This document shows positions 1-4,365 of a DNA stretch of 5,438 bases, in pieces. The notes beneath the pieces are model-generated. The model was given only the letters and a program-made list of their open reading frames with translations, had not been told where the DNA came from and made no database searches. The position numbers were made by a program, and so were the translations under genes. Source of the stretch: Hyphomicrobiales bacterium (GTDB lineage Bacteria > Pseudomonadota > Alphaproteobacteria > Rhizobiales > Aestuariivirgaceae); NCBI GenBank assembly GCA_013002595.1, contig JABDJG010000037.1, positions 1 through 5,438 of the forward strand, read 5' to 3'. Position 1 is the stretch's first letter. Every line of letters begins with the position of its first letter.

Positions 1-81
1 ATAGGCCCCATGGCGGGATAAAATATCAAACACCAATCAGTGTCCTATGTATGAACCGGGACAACCTATTGAGGTTCCACA
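1..81 (+). mobile_element. Terminal end of an IS481-family insertion sequence
   Basis: Only the transposase 3' end and one terminal inverted repeat are inside the window; the rest lies to the left. Read on the minus strand from position 81, the tip begins TGTGGAACC and continues TCAATAGGTTGT. As I recall the Bordetella IS481 end, it shares the TGTG start and that 12-nt block. The tip abuts GCTAGG (82-87), which fits the NCTAGN target known for IS481. The open frame inside also reads like an IS481-type transposase tail. The family call rests on these three agreeing signs; the other end and the duplicate target copy cannot be seen. Confidence 0.75.
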
Positions 82-86
82 GCTAG
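3..86 (+). CDS. Transposase C-terminus, IS481-like (5' end outside window)
   Basis: Frame 3 is open from the window edge to a TAG at 84-86, giving 27 residues that begin RPHGGIKYQTPISVL and end NLLRFHS. The order RPHG, then a lysine and TPIS, then a leucine-rich end matches the tail of DDE integrase-type transposases (rve_3) of the IS481/IS3 kind, which carry out cut-and-join of the element's ends. The catalytic DDE residues would lie upstream, outside the window, so activity cannot be judged. The last codons overlap the terminal inverted repeat, and the stop codon lies in the CTAG target rather than in the element itself. Confidence 0.7.
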   Translation, partial: RPHGGIKYQTPISVLCMNRDNLLRFHS

Positions 87-87
87 G
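82..87. repeat. Probable IS481-type target site (GCTAGG)
   Basis: The hexamer GCTAGG directly abuts the inverted-repeat tip and fits the NCTAGN target preference of IS481. One copy only is visible; the matching duplicate should lie at the far end of the element, left of the window. Confidence 0.55.
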
Positions 88-133
88 TCCCGGCTCAAGG
101 CCGGGATGACGGTATTGGAAAGCCAGACCGTCA
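87..133. repeat. Palindromic intergenic repeat
   Basis: Two adjacent inverted repeats are seen. TCCCGGC at 88-94 pairs with GCCGGGA at 100-106 across a 5-nt loop. TGACGGT at 107-113 pairs with ACCGTCA at 127-133 across 13 nt. The first hairpin, with its following ATGAC, resembles short palindromes scattered between genes in many Rhizobiales (recognised from memory). No T-run follows, so it is not a convincing terminator. The IS end lies directly against it. Confidence 0.55.
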
Positions 134-314
134 TATGCGATTGCCCTGTGGCATGGGGGACGGCGGTTGCATGCATGTCAGACTAGCGCAGGATGCGCGG
201 TGTGGCCAAAGCCGATGTGGCGGGCTGGTGGCCGGCAGCGGCGGTGATTGGCGGCTTGAGCTAACTTTCACCGCAATTGCGGAACCATATTGACGCGGAC
301 TGATTGTTTTCACA
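134..314. other. Non-coding stretch between IS end and repeated unit 1
   Basis: I see no convincing gene here. The open frame on the minus strand across 131-406 has an arginine/proline/serine-rich shadow composition and runs over repeat copy 1. The only notable elements are the palindrome CCGCAATTGCGG at 271-282 and a possible promoter at 281-305, described separately. Confidence 0.5.
281..305 (+). promoter_or_regulatory. Possible EcfG/RpoE2-type stress promoter before copy 1
   Basis: GGAAC at 281-285 is followed after 18 nt by TT at 304-305. This fits the GGAAC-N18/19-TT pattern reported for the alphaproteobacterial general-stress sigma factor (RpoE2 in Sinorhizobium). The motif carries little information and is absent before copies 2 and 3, so this is weak. 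It lies 35 nt before the copy 1 start codon. Confidence 0.22.
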
Positions 315-519
315 CAGTGCCATCTGGAGGATATCGGCCATGAACCCCCGCGGCTTCTCGTTACTCTACATGCGCAAGGATCGTAGGGACTACCGCCTGC
401 CGACACGCCGCGAAGACGAGGAGCCGCTGGATTTTATTGTGAGCAACCTGACATACCGGCTGGTGCTGACCGGCGAGCGATGGCTGAAGTGGTGGCTGGC
501 AAGGCGCGAGCAGAGTTAG
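315..519 (+). repeat. Repeated unit, copy 1 of 3
   Basis: Similarity to copies 2 (about 1438-1640) and 3 (about 3319-3520) begins at CAGTG about 25 nt before the start codon. It covers the ribosome binding site and the whole small reading frame, and fades near its end. All three copies point the same way. Copy 1 is the most divergent, but the only one with a full-length frame. Confidence 0.8.
340..519 (+). CDS. Small basic protein of a repeated family, full-length copy
   Basis: The frame encodes 59 residues starting MNPRGFSLLYMRKDR. I do not recognise the family. The ATG at 340 is chosen over the one at 304 because TGGAGGA ends 8 nt before it and because similarity between copies is strongest from there. 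The protein is rich in arginine, lysine and glutamate, has no signal peptide or clear membrane segment, and ends with a tryptophan-rich amphipathic stretch (LKWWLARREQS). The copies share the pattern MNP-G-FSLL-x-x-RKDR, then RLP-x-RR-x-DE-x-PL-x-F-x-VSN. It lies 184 nt before the fasciclin gene on the same strand. It may be a real small protein, or simply an open frame carried on a repeat; codon differences between copies do not clearly favour silent change. Confidence 0.55.
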   Translation: MNPRGFSLLYMRKDRRDYRLPTRREDEEPLDFIVSNLTYRLVLTGERWLKWWLARREQS

Positions 520-575
520 GTTAAGTACTCCCGCAGGGGCGCCCTCTTTAAGGCAATTGCGGCAGGATCTGGGTT

Positions 576-615
576 GGATCACCTGCCGGCTGAAAATGTG
601 ATCCGTTTGCGATCA
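576..615. promoter_or_regulatory. Overlapping dyads upstream of the fasciclin gene
   Basis: GGATCAC (576-582) is the inverse of GTGATCC (598-604), and TGATC (599-603) is the inverse of GATCA (611-615). The two dyads share an arm and lie about 90-130 nt before the start codon, where a regulator could bind. I could not identify matching -35/-10 boxes. Confidence 0.3.
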
Positions 616-703
616 AATTTCCAATGGCGGAAACGCGACATCTAAGCCGGTGCGCCCGGCGTATCCGCGAAGGTCAACCCACTCAACCAAAGAGGAACGC
701 TTT

Positions 704-1189
704 ATGACAATTCGCAAATTGACCATCGCCCTTGCCACCGGCGCCAGCATGATGCTCGGCGCGGCTGCCGCCCAGGCCGCCGATATCGTCGACACCGCCG
801 CCGGCGCCGGCTCGTTCAACACGCTGGTTGCCGCCGTCAAGGCCGCCGGCCTAGTCGACACCCTCAAAGGCGACGGACCGTTCACGGTCTTCGCGCCGAC
901 CGATGCGGCGTTCGACAAATTGCCGGCCGGCACGCTCGAAGACCTGCTGAAACCGGAAAACAAGGACAAACTGGTGCAGATCCTCACCTATCACGTGGTG
1001 CCCGGCAAGGTGATGTCGTCCGACATTGCCGGCAAGATGACGGCCGCCAAGACGGTCGAGGGCAGCGAGGTGAAGATCAATGCCACTTCGGGCGTCATGA
1101 TCGACAACGCCAAGGTCACGCAAGCCGATATCGCGGCCGACAATGGCGTCATCCACGTCATCGATGCGGTGATCTTGCCACAGAACTGA
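704..1189 (+). CDS. Secreted fasciclin (FAS1) domain protein
   Basis: The 161-residue product has an N-terminal signal peptide: Lys/Arg at 4-5, a hydrophobic core over about 6-22, and a likely cut after AQA at 25. One FAS1 domain then fills the rest. The H1 motif is TVFAPTDAAF (61-70), the YHVVP element is at 96-100, and the H2 motif ends GVIHVIDAVILP (148-159). Single-domain FAS1 proteins of this size are common in alphaproteobacteria, where they are exported and linked to adhesion; in rhizobia a related protein (Nex18) has been tied to symbiosis. The ATG at 704 is chosen over 650 because AGAGGAA lies just before it and the signal peptide starts there. Codon use is GC-rich, unlike the segment after 1640. 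It is flanked by repeat copies 1 and 2 and ends in a strong hairpin, so it is probably transcribed alone. Confidence 0.93.
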   Translation: MTIRKLTIALATGASMMLGAAAAQAADIVDTAAGAGSFNTLVAAVKAAGLVDTLKGDGPFTVFAPTDAAFDKLPAGTLEDLLKPENKDKLVQILTYHVVPGKVMSSDIAGKMTAAKTVEGSEVKINATSGVMIDNAKVTQADIAADNGVIHVIDAVILPQN

Positions 1190-1198
1190 CCGGCAGCC

Positions 1199-1224
1199 CG
1201 GCGGCGCGATCCCCGGCGCCGCCG
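1199..1224 (+). terminator. GC-rich hairpin after the fasciclin gene
   Basis: CGGCGGCGC (1199-1207) pairs perfectly with GCGCCGCCG (1216-1224) around an 8-nt loop, starting 9 nt after the stop codon. The stem is 9 bp and all G/C. No T-run follows, so it may halt transcription or protect the mRNA 3' end rather than act as a classical terminator. Confidence 0.5.
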
Positions 1225-1234
1225 CTGAACCAAC

Positions 1235-1256
1235 CTGCGCGGGCAATCTGCGCGGG
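1235..1256. repeat. Short tandem repeat CTGCGCGGG x2
   Basis: The 9-mer CTGCGCGGG occurs at 1235-1243 and 1248-1256, a 13-nt period. It lies in the spacer after the fasciclin gene and has no evident role. Confidence 0.5.
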
Positions 1257-1259
1257 ACC

Positions 1260-1343
1260 ATCCGCAGGGCCGGACGCCATCGGCACTTTAAAAGCACAAT
1301 GGCGTTTCACCGATCCTGCCCTCGGCTCGGGGCCCCTGCGGAT
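1260..1343. other. Possible folded RNA element (three-way junction)
   Basis: A 10-bp perfect inverted repeat (ATCCGCAGGG at 1260-1269, CCCTGCGGAT at 1334-1343) encloses a 7-bp stem (ACGCCAT 1274-1280, ATGGCGT 1299-1305). It also encloses a shorter 4-bp stem (GCCC 1318-1321, GGGC 1330-1333, extendable by a G-U pair). Together they could fold as a three-way junction. The region is otherwise gene-free (1190-1437). No known RNA family was recognised; chance pairing in GC-rich DNA is possible. Confidence 0.3.
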
Positions 1344-1437
1344 GTGTTTCCCGATCAGATGCCCCCAATAGATGCAATTCGTGCGCTGTCACCGCAATGC
1401 CGATTGCCTAACCGCATAGACCTTCGATGCTCTCGGA

Positions 1438-1640
1438 CAGTGCCATCTGGAGGATACCGGCCATGAACCCCCGCGGCTTCTCCTTGCTCTTCTTGCGCAA
1501 GGATCGCGCAAACCACCGATTACCGGTCCGCCGCGAAGACGAGATGCCGCTGCATTTTCTCGTCAGCAACACCACGTACCGGCTGGTGCTGGCCGGCGAG
1601 CGGCGCCTGAAGTGGTAGATTGCATGGCGGGAGCGGGGGT
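1438..1640 (+). repeat. Repeated unit, copy 2 of 3
   Basis: By manual alignment this copy is about 88% identical to copy 3 over roughly 180 nt, from GACAGTG before the ribosome binding site to AAGTGG near the frame's end. It sits at the left border of the lower-GC segment. Confidence 0.8.
1463..1618 (+). CDS. Small basic protein of the repeated family, C-terminally shortened
   Basis: The frame gives 51 residues, from MNPRGFSLLFLRKDR to GERRLKW. The ATG at 1463 has the same TGGAGGA site 8 nt upstream as copy 1. Compared with copy 1, the tryptophan codon after LKW is TAG, which removes the last eight residues. The DNA beyond it still resembles the lost tail (WRER in place of ARRE). The start, ribosome binding site and the basic core are intact, so it may still be made. 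Function is unknown. It is separated from the fasciclin gene by a hairpin and 270 nt, so it probably is not part of that transcript. Confidence 0.45.
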   Translation: MNPRGFSLLFLRKDRANHRLPVRREDEMPLHFLVSNTTYRLVLAGERRLKW

Positions 1641-1738
1641 AGACTTGTGCTTGTCACAATTGAATTTGCCCGACTGCTTTGGGCGCAGAAGCGGACATAA
1701 GGACTCTACCGAATACTGCTCTCGAGGATAGGGGAATG

Positions 1739-1777
1739 CCAGCAGACAAGGCTCTGTCTACGGATAAGCTCTGCTGG
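1739..1777 (-). terminator. Hairpin after the phasin-like gene
   Basis: CCAGCAG (1739-1745) is the inverse of CTGCTGG (1771-1777). On the minus strand it begins 6 nt after the stop codon of the phasin-like gene. The loop is long (25 nt) and no T-run follows, so it is a weak terminator candidate. Confidence 0.35.
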
Positions 1778-1783
1778 TGTTTC

Positions 1784-2266
1784 TCACGCGGATTTGCGCC
1801 GCTTGGGCAATGCTGCAGCTTGGGTCTCAGGCTCTACGACAGTTTGACCCGCCCGTGCCTCTGCTTCAGCAATAATATGCTCCGCTTGGGCTTTAGCTTG
1901 ATCAATTATCTGAGCCGCATCTTGCTGGGCTTTCAAAAGATGTTCCTCATAGTTGGAGTCATCAGGATTTCGCGACGACTGGAACTCGCTACGGACGATC
2001 TCTGACAGATTCTCTGCTTGCTCGGCATAGTCCCCAACCATCTTGTCAAGAAACTGCTCATGCAACTCTACATAGTCATCCGCTGAGCGTAGGGCCGGAA
2101 CCTCCAAAGAAGTTTTCCACCACTCCTGCAGCCGTTCGAAATAAAACCCGTACAGGCTTAGGTTCCAATTTGAAAGCATGTCCATGCACTCCGACACATC
2201 AGGTTTCATGCAAGTATTTGGGTCTTCCTGATGACCTTTGGTTTGCCTCGTGTCGTGCTGTGACAT
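1784..2266 (-). CDS. Phasin-like protein with coiled-coil tail
   Basis: The product is 160 residues. After a polar N-terminus (1-30), a helical stretch with the layout of phasin domains covers about 31-95. It contains a hydrophobic, aromatic helix (LYGFYFERLQEWW), a short break, then SADDYVELHEQFLDKMVGDY and AEQAENL. Phasins coat polyhydroxyalkanoate granules, which rhizobia commonly store. Residues 108-138 form an Ala/Glu/Gln/Lys coiled coil (AQQDAAQIIDQAKAQAEHII) of the kind seen in ATP synthase b stalks. The end is basic (PKRRKSA). The ATG at 2266 has AAGGAA about 8 nt before it on the minus strand. The gene lies in the lower-GC segment, with no PHA synthase nearby. The family call is by pattern only; another coiled-coil protein is possible. 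Confidence 0.6.
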   Translation of the reverse strand: MSQHDTRQTKGHQEDPNTCMKPDVSECMDMLSNWNLSLYGFYFERLQEWWKTSLEVPALRSADDYVELHEQFLDKMVGDYAEQAENLSEIVRSEFQSSRNPDDSNYEEHLLKAQQDAAQIIDQAKAQAEHIIAEAEARAGQTVVEPETQAAALPKRRKSA

Positions 2267-2545
2267 CGCCGTGTTCCTTTCAAGAGGTGTGCCGCATTTG
2301 GTTGGATAGCTCAGTCTGGATCGTGGAGCTCAACAACAAACAAGCCGATTAAGCGAGCACGACGATTAGACGCCTCAAACCGATCCAATCTACAACTTTG
2401 AGAAAGTTACACGACCGTGGTGCAGGTCAAGAACTATCACAACCTCCTGTTGATAAGCTGTGAATTGTCGCAAAACACCTGACGACGGATACACGCAATT
2501 CCAGAGGAGAAAGGCTACAGGAAATCAAATGGATGCCGACGGCGA
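2267..2545. other. Intergenic spacer upstream of the phasin-like gene
   Basis: This 279-nt gap between two leftward genes holds no convincing gene; the plus-strand frame at 2170-2352 is a shadow. It contains the dyad at 2394-2408 and a poor TTGACC/TAACTT pair on the minus strand (2430-2425 and 2409-2404, spacing 15), which could be the phasin-like gene's promoter. Confidence 0.45.
2394..2408 (-). promoter_or_regulatory. Compact dyad, possible operator
   Basis: AACTTT and AAAGTT form a perfect 6-bp inverted repeat around GAG, about 130 nt before the phasin-like start. It overlaps the possible -10 region on the minus strand, as a repressor site might. Confidence 0.25.
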
Positions 2546-3142
2546 TTAGTCCAAAGCCTCTCGCAGGATTTTGATGACACCTGCATTGCTTGGAATGGGC
2601 AACTGTATCAAAGGTTCAGTGCCGTTGAGCAATACGAACTGCATATTCTCTCCGGAGCTGATCGTCTCCACAAAACTTTCCGAATCCCGAATGGATGCGA
2701 CAGAAATCACCAACGCGTTTTCGAGGTGATCAACTGTCACAGGGACAGGCGGCGGGTCATAAGGAGTGCTCGGAGTTTCCAACTGCCCCTGGAACGAAAC
2801 GTCCTCAACTCCCTGAAGTGGGTCGGGGTCAAGAACAAGTCTGACATGTGGCTCCAGCAGACCTGTATGATGCGAGCGGGTGGTCGTGATCTCGATCAGC
2901 AGGGTATGTTGCTTGTCATCTCCAAGGAGCCTTTCATAGCTGCAGCTTTTCGTGATCGTACCGTCGTTCAGCGACCAATCAGTATGGCCTACCCGTAATG
3001 CAGCCATGTTTGCCTTTCCTGATCTGCCTCCGGTCACGTTTAAGCCCTGTGTTAGTCTGCTCTGGATATTAGATGGGGTCAAATACGGGACAAGATATTG
3101 TCCATATGTTTTGTGGTCTTCGTGCTCCGTGACGGTCAACAT
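2546..3142 (-). CDS. Hypothetical protein, unrecognised
   Basis: The longest reading gives 198 residues from an ATG at 3142, but that start has no clear ribosome binding site. An internal ATG at 3007 (residue 46) is preceded by AGGAAAGG at good spacing and would give 153 residues; it may be the true start. No signal peptide or membrane segment is visible. The body looks like a beta-rich domain with one cysteine near its front (residue 67), a proline-rich linker (STPYDPPPVPV, 125-135), and a final beta-beta-helix pattern (FVLLNGTEPLIQLPIPSNAG, then a short helix). That ending recalls small periplasmic alphaproteobacterial proteins, but the likeness is weak and no export signal is present. It lies in the lower-GC segment, 279 nt upstream of the phasin-like gene and on the same strand. 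Confidence 0.6.
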   Translation of the reverse strand: MLTVTEHEDHKTYGQYLVPYLTPSNIQSRLTQGLNVTGGRSGKANMAALRVGHTDWSLNDGTITKSCSYERLLGDDKQHTLLIEITTTRSHHTGLLEPHVRLVLDPDPLQGVEDVSFQGQLETPSTPYDPPPVPVTVDHLENALVISVASIRDSESFVETISSGENMQFVLLNGTEPLIQLPIPSNAGVIKILREALD

Positions 3143-3211
3143 GAATGAAGTGATTCATGACCCCGAACCCGCACGCGCACTCGGACGACTGCCCTGCGAA
3201 ATTTTCGGCAC

Positions 3212-3292
3212 GAGTGATATCAGTTCAAGGCATGGTGACCTCCATCGAATCGTTAGACAATTCGACAGAATCACAACCTACTGATATCACTC
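3212..3292. repeat. 81-bp element bounded by 13-bp perfect inverted repeats
   Basis: GAGTGATATCAGT at 3212-3224 is the exact inverse of ACTGATATCACTC at 3280-3292. Each arm holds the 8-bp palindrome TGATATCA. Inside, TCGAAT (3245-3250) pairs with ATTCGA (3260-3265). It lies between the unknown leftward gene and repeat copy 3. It could be a paired operator, a miniature inverted-repeat element or a folded RNA. No flanking target duplication was seen. Confidence 0.55.
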
Positions 3293-3318
3293 AACAACTT
3301 TCGAAACAGGCTCTCAGA

Positions 3319-3520
3319 CAGTGGCATCTGGAGGATGTCGGCCATGAACCCCTGTGGCTTTTCCTTGCTTTACTTGCGCAAGGATCGCGCGGACCACCGA
3401 TTGCCGGTCCGCCGCAAAGACGAGATGCCGCTGCATTTTCTCGTCAGCAACCTCTCTTAACGGCTGGTGCCGGCGGGCGAGCGATGCCCGAAGTGGTGGC
3501 TGGCGAGGCGCGGGGAAATT
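3319..3520 (+). repeat. Repeated unit, copy 3 of 3
   Basis: The copy starts at CAGTGG before the ribosome binding site and is closest to copy 2 (about 22 mismatches in 181 nt by manual count). Similarity extends past the broken stop to the AGGCGCG tail shared with copy 1. It marks the right border of the lower-GC segment. Confidence 0.8.
3344..3520 (+). pseudogene. Decayed copy of the repeated small-protein gene
   Basis: The start codon and its GGAGGA site are kept, and translation from 3344 gives MNPCGFSLLYLRKDR onward. A TAA at 3458-3460 replaces the conserved tyrosine codon of TYRLVL, cutting the product to 38 residues. After that stop, the frame still reads RLVPAGERCPKWWLARRG. A 1-nt loss near 3506 relative to copy 1 then removes the family's normal stop. 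A conserved arginine at residue 4 has also become cysteine. These lesions indicate loss of function, unless a 38-residue form suffices. Confidence 0.7.
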
Positions 3521-3571
3521 AGGGTGGCGGCTGTCTACATTCTGAGGGCTGGAGAGAACACCGACAACAGG

Positions 3572-3596
3572 GGCTTGAGCGAGGGGCCGGCAAGCC
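3572..3596 (-). terminator. Weak hairpin after the lysozyme gene
   Basis: GGCTTG (3572-3577) pairs with CAAGCC (3591-3596) around 13 nt, immediately after the lysozyme stop on the minus strand. No T-run follows. It lies between convergent copy 3 and the lysozyme gene. Confidence 0.25.
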
Positions 3597-3597
3597 A

Positions 3598-4161
3598 TCA
3601 GGGCAAGTTCAGCAGTTCCTCCAGAACGGCCCTTATCTCGACCTTCTTGCCGGCGCTCCATTGCGGCCGGTAGCTCGGCTTGGCGACCGGGTATTCGATC
3701 GCTTGGCCATCGACCGACCATCGCCCGTCAAAAAACAGATCGCGTTCGTTTTGCCGGCGGCCGATGATCTCGGGCGGCTTCGACCAGTTCATGAAGGCGC
3801 GGCGCGCGTCATCGACCAGGCCGGCCTTCCAGCGCTTTGCCCAGGCCGCGCGCCTCAGGCCGCCGGTGTTGTAGTGGAACGACAACGCGGCGCCGAACTC
3901 GTTTTCCGACAATTCGATCCCGTCGAACACCTCGAGCACCGCCGGCAGATACCGGGTCCGCAGGACCCATACGAAAACCTCCAGGCAGCGCCGCAGCGTC
4001 TGCGGATTGTCCTTATACCTTGGATAGACCCGATGGCCGGAAGAATTGGTGATGCCGACACTCCAGGTCCACACACCGGCACTGTCCCTGTAGGCCTCGC
4101 GCACGATGGCTTCATGCCCGACAATCTCCTGGGCCACCCGCACGGTGATGATTTTGCTCAT
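3598..4161 (-). CDS. Phage-type lysozyme (glycoside hydrolase family 24)
   Basis: The 187-residue product would cut the beta-1,4 link between MurNAc and GlcNAc in peptidoglycan. Glu17, Asp26 and Thr32 show the same 9 and 6 residue spacing as the T4 lysozyme triad (Glu11, Asp20, Thr26), inside HEAIVREAYRDSAGVWTWSVG. A later ALSFHYNTGG (91-100) corresponds to the family's conserved helix region, and GRRQNERDLFF (134-144) to its usual C-terminal arginine/glutamate motif. Length is normal for an endolysin, with an extra tail after about 150. No signal peptide or anchor is visible, so export would need a holin or other route. The ATG at 4161 has AGGAA about 8 nt upstream. No holin, spanin or structural phage gene is in the window, so it is either a prophage remnant or a gene taken over by the host. 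Confidence 0.88.
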   Translation of the reverse strand: MSKIITVRVAQEIVGHEAIVREAYRDSAGVWTWSVGITNSSGHRVYPRYKDNPQTLRRCLEVFVWVLRTRYLPAVLEVFDGIELSENEFGAALSFHYNTGGLRRAAWAKRWKAGLVDDARRAFMNWSKPPEIIGRRQNERDLFFDGRWSVDGQAIEYPVAKPSYRPQWSAGKKVEIRAVLEELLNLP

Positions 4162-4365
4162 GCAGACACGTTCCTGGTGGGAGTTGTTGGATGAGTACGA
4201 TTTGTGCTGGGCAGCAATCCAGCGGTATTGCGGTATTGCGGCGGCGCGCAGTTACGGCGAAAGCCCGTGTCGCCAACATATCACGGCAACTGGCCGGCGG
4301 TTTTGCATGTACTTCATCGCCATAACGTCCTACCAAATCCCCTCGCTAAGAGATGGGGGCATAAC
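4162..4365. other. Divergent intergenic region
   Basis: This 204-nt gap separates the leftward lysozyme gene from the rightward membrane-protein gene and must hold both promoters, though I could not assign boxes. GCGGTATT is repeated in tandem at 4222-4229 and 4230-4237, followed by GCGG. An open frame reaches back through here to a GTG at 4204, but its arginine/histidine-rich reading looks untranslated. Confidence 0.4.

Noticed and set aside
572..584. GGTTGGATCACCT, like the 3' end of bacterial 16S rRNA
   Set aside because: Only 13 nt match, the CCTCC anti-Shine-Dalgarno part is missing, and alphaproteobacterial 16S usually has GGCTGGATC. It is treated as chance.
851..1297. Minus-strand 148-codon frame over the fasciclin gene
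   Set aside because: His/Arg/Asp/Gly-rich shadow of a high-GC gene; the plus-strand protein is a clear FAS1 domain with a signal peptide.
1679..2005. Plus-strand 108-codon frame rich in Cys and Leu
   Set aside because: It lies antisense to the phasin-like gene, has no ribosome binding site and an odd composition; the minus frame has a good start site and a recognisable protein pattern.
3225..3233. Minus-strand ATG CCT TGA with a GGAGG site 5 nt upstream
   Set aside because: A two-codon frame with a good ribosome binding site could be a leader or a relic start, but there is no further support, so it is not called as a feature.
3157..3522. Plus-strand 121-codon frame running into repeat copy 3
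   Set aside because: It reads copy 3 in a different frame from the conserved one and crosses the inverted-repeat element; no ribosome binding site and no recognisable domain.
3661..4194. Plus-strand 177-codon frame over the lysozyme gene
   Set aside because: Shadow of the GC-rich lysozyme gene; the minus-strand product has the full GH24 catalytic pattern.
4204..4365. Possible N-terminal extension of the membrane protein from GTG 4204
   Set aside because: The 54 extra residues are low in hydrophobic pattern, lack a ribosome binding site and resemble untranslated spacer.
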